Made by a program: the position numbers and the translations under genes
Origin: Oscillospiraceae bacterium
GTDB lineage: Bacteria > Bacillota > Clostridia > Oscillospirales > Ruminococcaceae
DNA length: 8,348 nt
Direction: 5' to 3'
Assembly: GCA_028694405.1 (NCBI GenBank)
Contig: JAQUTM010000096.1
Coordinates: 1 to 8,348, forward strand
In this document: in pieces, positions 1 to 6,459 of the stretch
Numbering within the stretch: the stretch's first letter is position 1
How the letters are laid out: the number at the start of each line of letters is the position of its first letter
The notes under the pieces: model-generated
What the model was told of the DNA's origin: nothing
Database searches by the model: none
The model's input: the letters and a program-made list of their open reading frames with translations, nothing else

Positions 1-26
1 TTATCCTCATATTAAATTTGGTAGCG

Positions 27-83
27 AAAAAAGCCCTTTCAAACAAGTGTATAGCAGGTATACATCATGTGAAAAGGCCTTTT
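27..83 (-). terminator. Probable intrinsic terminator after nrnA
   Basis: Starting 8 nt past the nrnA stop, the minus strand has an arm AAAAGGCCTTTTC (83-71) that pairs with GAAAGGGCTTTT (40-29), with one G-G mismatch and one wobble. The T-run at 32-27 follows. The roughly 30-nt loop holds a smaller 6-bp hairpin, TGTATA/TATACA (64-59 with 53-48). This would end the rimP-nrnA transcript. The long loop and the mismatch make it weaker than the mgl terminator. Just beyond it, at about 10-3, the minus strand reads GAGGATAA, which could be the ribosome binding site of a next gene outside the window. Confidence 0.55.
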
Positions 84-90
84 ATCCTGA

Positions 91-1071
91 TTATTCCTGC
101 TCCTCGATAGGGGTTGGATTTTTCAGCTCTCGCTCCACTTCCGTAAGCAATGCTGCTTTTGCATTTTGTAAGCCGCCGATAATTTCGCAGCCACTGGCAC
201 GATGATGGCCACCGCCGCCTAAACGCGCACAGATAGCGCAAGCATTTACACCCGTACTGGTACGAACGCTAACTTTGTAGCTGCCGGTAGGCTGCTGCCG
301 CATGGTAATGCCCACTTTTACGCCTTCGATGGTGCGCGGCATAGAGGTAATACCTTCTAAATCTGTGCCGTCAGCGCCGGTTTCGGCAATCTGCTCTTTT
401 GTAAGCACCACTAAAGCACAGGTGTCGTCAAAATGATATTCCAAGCTTTCCAAAGCAATGCGCTCAATGGCAAGCCGACGGCGGCTTTTGCTTTCAAATA
501 AAAGCTCATTTAACATTACATATTCGGCGCCTGCCTCCATAAGCTTTGCAGTAGTTGTATGGGTACGCGGCGTAACATTTGCAAATTTAAAACAGCCCGT
601 ATCTGTAGCAATGCCGGTATATAGACAGTTTGCAATAATGGGTGTAATTTGCACGCCCATTGCCACTAATAAGTCATACATAACCTCTGCGGTGGCGGCT
701 GCATTGCCGTCTAGCAGCATGGCATCTGCATAGCGAGAATTGCTGGGGTGATGGTCTATACAAAGATGACAGTTTTCTGCCCATGAGACAGTAACGTCAC
801 CAAACAGCTGCATGCCGGCTACATCTACGGCAACTATATATTCCGGCGAATAGCTGTCGTCAAATACAGCTATATTCATGTAATTGTATCGTGCAGGTAT
901 TTCGTCACTGCATAAAACCATTACATTTTTACCTAAGGCTTTTAAGGCCCAAAATAAAGCTCCTGCGCTGCCTATTGTATCTCCGTCCGGGTTTTTATGG
1001 CAAAGAATAAGAATGTTATCTACCTTTAACAGCCTTTCCACTACCGCCGCAATGTCCAAAATCTCACTCAT
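91..1071 (-). CDS. nrnA: Bifunctional oligoribonuclease / pAp phosphatase NrnA (DHH family)
   Basis: NrnA degrades 2-5 nt RNA fragments (nano-RNA) and dephosphorylates 3'-phosphoadenosine 5'-phosphate, using Mn2+ in the cytoplasm. The 326-aa length is normal for the family. The DHH domain shows the metal-binding motifs in order: HKNPDGD (residues 25-31), AVDVAG (81-86, with Asp83), DHH (106-108) and DTGCF (157-161). The DHHA1 substrate-binding domain carries the glycine-rich GGGGHHRASG (285-294). All expected catalytic residues appear present. The ATG lies 7 nt after GAGGGG (1084-1079), and the gene overlaps the end of rbfA by 8 nt, so translation is probably coupled. NrnA downstream of rbfA is a standard Firmicutes arrangement; truB usually follows, but a terminator-like structure comes next here. 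Family assignment is secure. The exact balance of the two activities is inferred from homologues. Confidence 0.95.
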   Translation of the reverse strand: MSEILDIAAVVERLLKVDNILILCHKNPDGDTIGSAGALFWALKALGKNVMVLCSDEIPARYNYMNIAVFDDSYSPEYIVAVDVAGMQLFGDVTVSWAENCHLCIDHHPSNSRYADAMLLDGNAAATAEVMYDLLVAMGVQITPIIANCLYTGIATDTGCFKFANVTPRTHTTTAKLMEAGAEYVMLNELLFESKSRRRLAIERIALESLEYHFDDTCALVVLTKEQIAETGADGTDLEGITSMPRTIEGVKVGITMRQQPTGSYKVSVRTSTGVNACAICARLGGGGHHRASGCEIIGGLQNAKAALLTEVERELKNPTPIEEQE

Positions 1072-1408
1072 GCTTTAACCCCTCAATCACACGGTTAATG
1101 CGGTCTGCATACGCAGCGCCGTCATCTTCAATAAATAAAAATTCCGGGCTTTTGCGTATATGCATACGTTTTGCAACTTCACTGCGCACATGCCCGCTGG
1201 CACGATTTAAGGCCGTAACAGCCTCTTTCGTGCCATCTTCTTTGCCTAAAACACTGATATATACTTTCGCATTAGACAAATCGGGCGTTACCTCCACACG
1301 AGTAACTGTTAAAAAGCCCTGTACGCGCGGGTCTTTCATATGAGAAATAATATCAATAATTTCTCTTTTCATATCTTGGTTTAAACGTGCCATATTATTG
1401 TTTGCCAT
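1064..1408 (-). CDS. rbfA: 30S ribosome-binding factor A (RbfA)
   Basis: RbfA binds the immature 30S subunit near the 5' end of 16S rRNA and assists late maturation; in E. coli it is needed for growth in the cold. The 114-aa product has the KH-like fold signatures of the family: KDPRV (25-29), the beta strand KVYISVLG (48-55), an Ala-Ser-Gly kink in NRASGHVRSEV (68-78) and ADRIN (101-105) near the end. The start is set at the ATG 5 nt after AGGAGAG (1420-1414). An in-frame upstream ATG at 1432 would place the SD inside the gene and add 8 residues not seen in the family. The gene overlaps nrnA by 8 nt. Unlike its neighbours it is separated from the preceding gene (infB) by 127 nt with inverted repeats, so its expression may be adjusted separately. 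Confidence 0.95.
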   Translation of the reverse strand: MANNNMARLNQDMKREIIDIISHMKDPRVQGFLTVTRVEVTPDLSNAKVYISVLGKEDGTKEAVTALNRASGHVRSEVAKRMHIRKSPEFLFIEDDGAAYADRINRVIEGLKHE

Positions 1409-1413
1409 TTTTT

Positions 1414-1420
1414 CTCTCCT
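1414..1420 (-). promoter_or_regulatory. Ribosome binding site that fixes the rbfA start
   Basis: Minus-strand AGGAGAG lies 5 nt before the ATG at 1408. It excludes the longer reading from 1432, which would have to start upstream of this site. Confidence 0.8.
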
Positions 1421-1433
1421 TTTACAACACACA

Positions 1434-1509
1434 GCAGATAAAAGTTTGTAAAAATTTTATCTGCCCGAAAGAACCCTACCTGATTACAATTACTGTTTAT
1501 CAGGCAGAT
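1434..1509 (-). promoter_or_regulatory. Inverted repeats in the infB-rbfA intergenic region
   Basis: On the minus strand, GCAGATAAAA (1464-1455) and TTTTATCTGC (1443-1434) form a perfect 10-bp stem with an 11-nt loop, ending 13 nt before the rbfA SD. Upstream of it CCTGAT (1504-1499) pairs with ATCAGG (1484-1479) across 14 nt. A third element, ATCTGCC (1509-1503), is a perfect 7-nt complement of GGCAGAT (1465-1459), which is part of the 10-bp stem, so two folds compete. No T-run follows the 10-bp stem, so it does not look like an ordinary terminator. An RNA-processing site or a translational control element for rbfA is possible. The base complementarity is seen; the function is inference. Confidence 0.5.
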
Positions 1510-1535
1510 TTTATCGGCTAAACATAAAACACAGA

Positions 1536-3899
1536 TTAGTCACGATACTCTTCCAGAATAAACGCCTCAAAAATGTCGCCCTCTTTAATGTCGCTAAACT
1601 TTTCAAGGCCAATACCACACTCATACCCGGTGGCAACTTCTTTCACATCGTCTTTAAAGCGACGTAAAGAGTCAATCTCGTCCTCGGTAATTACAATGCC
1701 GTCGCGAACCAAACGAATTTTTGCGTTACGGGTAACTTTACCGTCCAAAACATAACAACCTGCTATGGTACCTGCGCTGCTAATTTTAAATACGCTACGC
1801 ACTTCTATGCGGCCCAGTTCAACCTCGCGGATTTTGGGATCCAACATACCTTTCATAGCGTCCTTCACATCGTTAATTGCATCGTAAATAACGCGATACA
1901 TACGCATTTCTACGTCTGCCTGTGAAGCTTCGGCTTTTGCATCTAAGTTAGGACGCACATTAAAGCCGATAATGATAGCACCGCCTGCCTGTGCAAGCAT
2001 AACATCAGATTTATTAATTGCACCAACACCGGCATGAATAACACGCACGCGAACCTCATCACTGGTCAATTTTTCCAAACTTTGTTTAACAGCCTCTGCG
2101 CTGCCCTGTACGTCTGCCTTAACAATTAAAGGCAGTTCTTTCATTTCACCTTGAGCAATTTGGCTAAACAAATTATCTAAAGTTACTTTTTGATAGCTGG
2201 CAAATTGGCGCTCTTTTGCCTCGCTGATGCGGCGCTCTGCCAGTTCACGAGCCAAACGCTCATCTTCAACTGCATCAAAAATGTCGCCTGCCTCCGGTAC
2301 CTCAGTTAAACCGGTAATTTCTACAGGAGTAGACGGGCCTGCTGTTTCCAGCGCACAGCCATTGGAATCTTTCATTGTACGAACACGGCCAACTGCTGTG
2401 CCTGCAATGATAATATCTCCACGGTTTAATGTACCCTTTTGTACCAGCAATGTGGCAATAGGGCCTTGACCCTTGTCTAAGCGAGCCTCTACTACAGCGC
2501 CCTTTGCACGACGGTTTGGGTTGGCTTTCAGCTCTTTTACGTCAGCGGTAAGGCTAACCATTTCTAACAGCTGCTCCATACCTTGACCTGTAAGTGCAGA
2601 AACAGGTACACAAATAACATCGCCGCCCCACTCTTCGGCAACCAGCTCATACTCGGTAAGCTCTTGCATAACACGGTTGGGGTCTGCGGTGGGTTTATCC
2701 ATTTTATTGATCGCTACAATAATGGAAACGCCGGCAGCTTTGGCATGGTTAATGCTTTCAACTGTTTGAGGCATGATACCGTCGTCTGCCGCCACAACCA
2801 AAATAGCAATATCTGTCATGTTGGCACCGCGCGCACGCATACTTGTAAAAGCCTCATGTCCCGGGGTATCTAAGAAAGTAAGCTTTTTGCCGTTAATTTC
2901 TACTTGGTAAGCACCGATATGCTGGGTAATACCGCCTGCTTCGCCGGTGGTAACATGGGTTTTGCGTATAGCGTCCAAAATACTGGTTTTACCATGGTCA
3001 ACGTGACCCATAACAACAATAACAGGTGGGCGCTCTTCCATAGTCTCGTCGGTATCTTCCGAGTCCTCTGTAAACAAACGCTCTTCAATGGTAACGTGTA
3101 CTTCGTGCTCTACTTTTGCACCAAGCTCTTCGGCAACTAAGCTTGCGGTATCAAAATCAACCATTTCGCTTAAGCTTGCCATAATGCCAAGGCCCATCAA
3201 CTTTTTAATTACCTCACTGGCCGTAACTTTTAAACGTGTAGCCAATTCGCCTACGGTAATTTCGTCGGGAATGCTAACTCTAAGCTGTGCCTTGCGGGCT
3301 TTCTCCAGTTGTAAGCGTTGTAGACGCTCAGCTTCTGTTTCGCGCTTTTTACCAAAATCTTTACCGCCGCGATTGTTACCGCCAAACCGATTATTGCTTT
3401 TGTTAAACTTTTGTTTGTTTTGTGGGCCACTTTGTTTTTTGCGATTTTTGGTTTCAGCGCCGCCCTTTGTTTGGGCTAACTCTGTGTATTTTTCGTTAAA
3501 CTTGTCTAGATTAACCTCTGCCTTGCTGGTGTCCACCGTAACGGTAACAACTTCACGCTTTGGTGCAATAGGCTGCTCGGCAGCAACAGCTACAGGCTGA
3601 GGAGCCGCCTTTGGCTTTTTGGGCTTATTGCTTAATTCCACTACAGTTCCGTCTGCCTTTTTCAGTTGCTCTTGCGGTGCAACCTTAGGTTGAGGTGCAG
3701 TAGCCATATATTCGTTAAAATTCTCTGTGGCGGTTTGTTTTGTAAAATGTTCTACAATTTGGTTTACTTCGCCGTCGCTTAAGCTGGCAGTATGCTTTTT
3801 AGGCTCACCACCTTGTTTTTGGCTCAAAAAATCAATAACCTGTTTGTTTTGCAGGCCAAGATCTTTTGCAATGTCACTTAATTTATACTTAATTGTCAT
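1536..3899 (-). CDS. infB: Translation initiation factor IF-2
   Basis: IF2 is the GTPase that brings fMet-tRNA to the 30S subunit and promotes 50S joining. The 787-aa protein has an N-terminal IF2_N helical module (about 1-50), a low-complexity Lys/Pro/Ala then Asn/Gly/Lys-rich linker (about 60-195), and a second IF2_N module (about 207-257). The G domain follows with G1 GHVDHGKT (298-305), G2 region GGITQHIG (322-329), G3 DTPGH (344-348) and G4 NKMD (398-401), then the beta-barrel and C-terminal domains (to 787) that bind initiator tRNA. All nucleotide-binding motifs are intact. The ATG at 3899 is 11 nt after a perfect AGGAGG (3916-3911), slightly long spacing; the ATG at 3905 runs straight into a stop. 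It follows ylxQ by 24 nt. The order rnpM-ylxQ-infB-rbfA is conserved in Firmicutes. Confidence 0.98.
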   Translation of the reverse strand: MTIKYKLSDIAKDLGLQNKQVIDFLSQKQGGEPKKHTASLSDGEVNQIVEHFTKQTATENFNEYMATAPQPKVAPQEQLKKADGTVVELSNKPKKPKAAPQPVAVAAEQPIAPKREVVTVTVDTSKAEVNLDKFNEKYTELAQTKGGAETKNRKKQSGPQNKQKFNKSNNRFGGNNRGGKDFGKKRETEAERLQRLQLEKARKAQLRVSIPDEITVGELATRLKVTASEVIKKLMGLGIMASLSEMVDFDTASLVAEELGAKVEHEVHVTIEERLFTEDSEDTDETMEERPPVIVVMGHVDHGKTSILDAIRKTHVTTGEAGGITQHIGAYQVEINGKKLTFLDTPGHEAFTSMRARGANMTDIAILVVAADDGIMPQTVESINHAKAAGVSIIVAINKMDKPTADPNRVMQELTEYELVAEEWGGDVICVPVSALTGQGMEQLLEMVSLTADVKELKANPNRRAKGAVVEARLDKGQGPIATLLVQKGTLNRGDIIIAGTAVGRVRTMKDSNGCALETAGPSTPVEITGLTEVPEAGDIFDAVEDERLARELAERRISEAKERQFASYQKVTLDNLFSQIAQGEMKELPLIVKADVQGSAEAVKQSLEKLTSDEVRVRVIHAGVGAINKSDVMLAQAGGAIIIGFNVRPNLDAKAEASQADVEMRMYRVIYDAINDVKDAMKGMLDPKIREVELGRIEVRSVFKISSAGTIAGCYVLDGKVTRNAKIRLVRDGIVITEDEIDSLRRFKDDVKEVATGYECGIGLEKFSDIKEGDIFEAFILEEYRD

Positions 3900-3923
3900 A
3901 TGTGCATATTCCTCCTAGGTAAA

Positions 3924-4238
3924 TTACTGGTCTGTCGGCTTTGTAAGCTTACTGCTTACCAGCTTTGCCAGCTGACCATCGGTAATGGCAAAAACGCCCA
4001 CAGCTTTGGGGGTAATTGCCAACAAATCATCTATGCTAACAGGCATTGTGTGATATTCCATCTCAAAATCCTCACAAAAATAGCCTACTCGTTTTAAGGT
4101 GTTAGGAGACAAATCCGACGCAACTAACACTAAATACGCTTTGCCCTTTTGTACGCTTTCTTTTACCGCGTCAAAGCCCATTACCAGGCCTCCTGCACGG
4201 CGGCACATGGAAAGCGCGCCTAAAAGCTTATTATTCAT
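3924..4238 (-). CDS. ylxQ: YlxQ, L7Ae-family kink-turn RNA-binding protein
   Basis: This 104-aa protein belongs to the L7Ae/L30e/S12e superfamily of small RNA-binding proteins. Members such as B. subtilis YlxQ and YbxF bind kink-turn RNA motifs, but the cellular role of YlxQ is not established. Visible family features are the N-terminal helix with RRAGGLVMGFDAV (13-25), the beta strand and turn LVLVASDLSPNT (36-47) and a hydrophobic C-terminal segment (about 79-95). The ATG overlaps the end of rnpM by 8 nt and lies 7 nt after GAGG (4249-4246), which suggests translational coupling. infB starts 24 nt further on. The position between rnpM and infB is diagnostic. It was once annotated as a ribosomal protein; calling it a true ribosomal subunit is not supported. 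Confidence 0.9.
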   Translation of the reverse strand: MNNKLLGALSMCRRAGGLVMGFDAVKESVQKGKAYLVLVASDLSPNTLKRVGYFCEDFEMEYHTMPVSIDDLLAITPKAVGVFAITDGQLAKLVSSKLTKPTDQ

Positions 4239-4509
4239 CTGTTTGCCTCGATTCTATCTCTTGTTCCATACGCTGATAAACCTCTTCGGGAATTTGGCAC
4301 TCAAAGGCTCGCTCTAACCGCTTTGCCTTTTTTGCTTTTGCAAGGCAAGTTGCATTTGGGCAAATATAGGCGCCGCGCCCGGATTTTTTCCCCGTTAAGT
4401 CTAAACTTATTTCGCCTTCGTTGCTGCGTACAACACGCACCAAATCTTTTTTGGCAAAACCCTCGTTACAGCCTACGCATTTACGCATGGGTATTTTTTT
4501 TACTGCCAC
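4231..4509 (-). CDS. rnpM: RnpM/YlxR, RNase P modulator (DUF448)
   Basis: This 92-aa protein is a YlxR/DUF448 member. The B. subtilis protein has been described as binding RNase P RNA and modulating RNase P activity; that role is carried over by homology. Signatures are MRKCVGC (8-14), the conserved GRGAY (44-48) followed by Cys50 and Cys55, and a basic helix AKAKKAKRLERAF (57-69). The cysteine pairs C11/C14 and C50/C55 could hold a metal, as is seen in many clostridial versions (inference). The start is GTG, placed 7 nt after GGGAGGG (4523-4517); an ATG at residue 8 has no comparable SD and would cut the N-terminus. It lies 35 nt after nusA and overlaps ylxQ by 8 nt. The older symbol is ylxR. 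Confidence 0.92.
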   Translation of the reverse strand: MAVKKIPMRKCVGCNEGFAKKDLVRVVRSNEGEISLDLTGKKSGRGAYICPNATCLAKAKKAKRLERAFECQIPEEVYQRMEQEIESRQTDE

Positions 4510-4516
4510 CTAAAAG

Positions 4517-4523
4517 CCCTCCC
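4517..4523 (-). promoter_or_regulatory. Ribosome binding site supporting the GTG start of rnpM
   Basis: Minus-strand GGGAGGG lies 7 nt before the GTG at 4509-4507. Spacing and strength favour GTG over the ATG 21 nt downstream. Confidence 0.7.
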
Positions 4524-4544
4524 TCTCTTTTAAAATCACAGGGT

Positions 4545-5657
4545 TTACTCTTCTGCTTTGGCTTCATCTTCAGCAATTACAGGTGTCTCCTCTATCTCTT
4601 CTCCGTAATAGCCGCTTTCGGGTCTAATATCAATATTGTAACCTGTAAGGCGTGCTGTTAAACGGGCATTCTGGCCCTTGTTACCAATAGCCAAGCTTAA
4701 TTGGTGGTCAGGCACAGTTACACGGCAACTTTTTGTGTCACCGTCTAACAGTTCTACTTTAACCACGTTGGCAGGGCTTAAAGCTGCGCTTATGAAAGCA
4801 GCAGGGTCTTCGCTATAGCGTACAATATCTATTTTTTCACCGTTTAACTCTTCTACAATATTTGCTACGCGTGCGCCACGGGGACCTATGCAGGCGCCAA
4901 CAGGATCAACGTTTTCATCAGCGGAGTGAACTGCAATTTTGGTGCGCATGCCAGCCTCGCGGCTAATTGCTTTGATTTCTACTGTACCGCTGTAAATCTC
5001 GGGTACTTCCATCTCAAACATACGTTTTACCAAACCGGGGTGTGTACGGCTAATCATAATTTTGGGGCCGCGCTCTGTAACGGTAACATCTACCACATAA
5101 ACTTTAATGCGGTCTCCATCATGTAATTCCTCGCCGGGAACTTGCTCGTTACGGGGCAAAATTGCCTCATTTTTACCAATTTCTAAGCTAACAATACCTT
5201 TTTTGTTATCTATGCGTGTTACTACCGCACTTACAATTTCGTGTGCCTTGCTCTGCATCTCCGCATACATTTGGCTGCGCTCTGCCTCGCGAATACCCTG
5301 ACGAATAACATGCTTTGCTGTTTGTGCTGCAATACGTCCAAAATCTTTTGTTTTTAACGGAATGGCAATCTCGCTGCCCATTTTTACACGCTTGCTAACC
5401 TTAATTGCCTCTTCGTAGGTAATTTGTGTTTTATCGTTTTCCAGCTCTTCGCCGTCATCTAAAACATATTTTAACAAAGAAACGCTAAACTTGCCGGTAT
5501 CGGCATCAATTACTACACTTACGTTTTCGTCTTCAACTTCGTAATCCTTTTTTACAGCAATAACGATAGCGTTTTTAATTTTTTCCAACAAATATTCTTT
5601 GCTAATGCCACGTTCTTTCTCAAGCAAAGCCAAAGCCTCAAAAAATTCGGTATTCAT
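4545..5657 (-). CDS. nusA: Transcription termination/antitermination factor NusA
   Basis: NusA binds RNA polymerase and nascent RNA and influences pausing, intrinsic termination and antitermination. The 370-aa protein has the RNA-polymerase-binding N-terminal domain (about 1-130), an S1 domain (about 138-203), KH1 with GPRG (258-261) and KH2 with GNKG (325-328) before ARLTARLTGYNIDI. It ends in a short acidic tail (about 352-370). The C-terminal acidic repeats of E. coli NusA are absent, as is normal for Firmicutes. The ATG is 11 nt after AGGAGG (5674-5669), and that SD overlaps the rimP stop codon; the intergenic distance is 15 nt. In several bacteria NusA autoregulates its own operon through leader RNA, which makes the structured leader upstream of rimP relevant (inference). 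Confidence 0.97.
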   Translation of the reverse strand: MNTEFFEALALLEKERGISKEYLLEKIKNAIVIAVKKDYEVEDENVSVVIDADTGKFSVSLLKYVLDDGEELENDKTQITYEEAIKVSKRVKMGSEIAIPLKTKDFGRIAAQTAKHVIRQGIREAERSQMYAEMQSKAHEIVSAVVTRIDNKKGIVSLEIGKNEAILPRNEQVPGEELHDGDRIKVYVVDVTVTERGPKIMISRTHPGLVKRMFEMEVPEIYSGTVEIKAISREAGMRTKIAVHSADENVDPVGACIGPRGARVANIVEELNGEKIDIVRYSEDPAAFISAALSPANVVKVELLDGDTKSCRVTVPDHQLSLAIGNKGQNARLTARLTGYNIDIRPESGYYGEEIEETPVIAEDEAKAEE

Positions 5658-5672
5658 TGTCCCAGTATCCTC

Positions 5673-6149
5673 CTAAAATAAGTCTGCGTCATCGTTTAGC
5701 TTTACATAGGCTATCTGTCCGTTTTCAAAAGCCGTTTGTCCTTCTTCACCGACAATCACAGTTGTCTTTTCATCTCTATTTGTTAATATACCCACATAAT
5801 CTTTACTGCCGTTTTGGCTTTGGTATAAATGCACAAGCACTTCTTGCCCTTGTTTTTGGGTAAAATGGAACGGCTTAGTAAGCTTGCGGCCCAATCCCGG
5901 GCTGCCAACCTCTAAATAATAGCTTTGGTCAATGGGGTCTGCCTCATCTAAAATGGGGTTTATGGCACGCGTAAGATCCTCTACGGTGTCCATGTCCAGA
6001 GGTTCTTTTACTCTGTCCAGCCAAATGCGCAATATCCAATCAGGCCCTTCTTTTTCGAAACGAACGTCCCAAAGCACACAACCCTTTTCCTGTATAACAG
6101 GTGCTACCAGCTGCTCTACCACTGCGGTTGTATTAGTTCCTTTTGCCAT
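5673..6149 (-). CDS. rimP: Ribosome maturation factor RimP
   Basis: RimP assists early assembly of the 30S head domain. The 158-aa product has the alpha/beta N-terminal domain with VLWDVRFEKEG (25-35) and WILRIWLDR (38-46), and the family signature YLEVGSPGLGRKL (78-90, canonically LEVSSPGLDRPL). A C-terminal SH3-like barrel domain follows (about 95-155). The chosen ATG lies 5 nt after AGGAGG (6160-6155). A longer reading from 6185 would add 12 residues, contain the SD inside the gene and lack its own ribosome binding site. This is the first gene of the operon: a sigma-A promoter and a leader of about 190 nt precede it. nusA begins 15 nt after its stop. The older name is ylxS/yhbC. Confidence 0.95.
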   Translation of the reverse strand: MAKGTNTTAVVEQLVAPVIQEKGCVLWDVRFEKEGPDWILRIWLDRVKEPLDMDTVEDLTRAINPILDEADPIDQSYYLEVGSPGLGRKLTKPFHFTQKQGQEVLVHLYQSQNGSKDYVGILTNRDEKTTVIVGEEGQTAFENGQIAYVKLNDDADLF

Positions 6150-6154
6150 TGTTA

Positions 6155-6160
6155 CCTCCT
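6155..6160 (-). promoter_or_regulatory. Ribosome binding site that fixes the rimP start
   Basis: A perfect minus-strand AGGAGG lies 5 nt before the ATG at 6149. It would be internal to the longer alternative from 6185, so that reading is rejected. Confidence 0.85.
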
Positions 6161-6293
6161 GTGCAATTAAACTTGTACACGGCACTAACGTCTGGGCTAA
6201 AACAACTTTTAGCAGTATAATGCCGCCTCAATAAAAGTTTACCCAAAATAAACGAATTTTGCCGTTTGGCGCGTAAAACACCCTAACATAAAG

Positions 6294-6322
6294 GAAAGAG
6301 CGGACCGTCGGCCCACTCTTTC
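6294..6322 (-). promoter_or_regulatory. GC-rich hairpin near the 5' end of the rimP leader
   Basis: On the minus strand GAAAGAG-T-GGGCC, loop GAC, GGTCC-G-CTCTTTC forms an uninterrupted 13-bp stem with one U-G and one G-U wobble. It begins about 18 nt after the predicted transcription start. The sequence after it (CTTTATGTTA) is not a proper T-run, so it is unlikely to be an efficient intrinsic terminator. It may protect the 5' end of the mRNA or bind a protein. Confidence 0.55.
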
Positions 6323-6346
6323 GCATTTACTTATTCGTACTTATAC

Positions 6347-6375
6347 AGTATATCACAGCATTTTTTAAAATGCAA
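6347..6375 (-). promoter_or_regulatory. Sigma-A promoter of the rimP-nusA-infB operon
   Basis: The minus strand has -35 TTGCAT (6375-6370), a 17-bp spacer and -10 TATACT (6352-6347) preceded by TGA, giving an extended -10. Expected start of transcription is about 6340. AT-rich DNA including the 12-bp palindrome TATTTTAAAATA (6389-6378) lies directly upstream and could act as an UP element. A 16-bp interrupted palindrome, GCATTTTTTAAAATGC on the plus strand (6358-6373), covers the spacer and half of the -35, so a repressor could bind here (inference). Confidence 0.75.
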
Positions 6376-6459
6376 CCTATTTTAAAATAAAAAGTATCCT
6401 AACCCTTTGATTTATCTGTATTTGTTTGCGCTATGTCTCTTAGTTTTTAAAAGCCGGTC

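Larger units (their letters stand above)
6150..6340 (-). promoter_or_regulatory. Structured 5' leader of the rimP operon
   Basis: If transcription starts about 7 nt after the -10 box, the leader is about 190 nt, long for a gene with a strong SD. It holds a GC-rich hairpin at 6322-6294 (13 bp including two wobbles, 3-nt loop). It also holds two competing stems: GCTAAAA/TTTTAGC (6213-6207 with 6202-6196, 4-nt loop) and AACTTTTA/TAAAAGTT (6239-6232 with 6211-6204). Near the SD, GTGC (6185-6182) could pair with GCAC (6164-6161). A 32-codon open frame spans most of the upstream half. No T-run follows any stem, and I recognise no known riboswitch. The pairings are read directly; a regulatory role is inference. 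Confidence 0.5.

Noticed and set aside
458..733. Plus-strand open frame of 91 codons antisense to nrnA
   Set aside because: It lies wholly inside nrnA, which has intact catalytic motifs; no SD or recognisable domain.
1409..1432. 8-residue N-terminal extension of rbfA
   Set aside because: The SD at 1420-1414 would lie within it; the extra residues do not resemble RbfA.
1434..1464. Hairpin as intrinsic terminator after infB
   Set aside because: The stem is AT-rich and is followed on the minus strand by TGTGTGTTG, not a T-run; rbfA and nrnA downstream show no convincing promoter of their own.
3088..3600. Plus-strand open frame of 170 codons antisense to infB
   Set aside because: It mirrors the low-complexity linker and second IF2_N module of IF2 and gives Leu/Pro/Ser-rich sequence with no family features or SD. 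infB on the other strand is certain.
6150..6185. 12-residue N-terminal extension of rimP
   Set aside because: The perfect AGGAGG at 6160-6155 would be internal, and the upstream ATG has no SD; family proteins start near the MAKG position.
6270..6290. T-box-like AGGGUG...CGCG stretch in the rimP leader
   Set aside because: Only a partial match to the T-box core. There is no Stem I, no specifier region and no terminator, and the leader is too short for a T-box.
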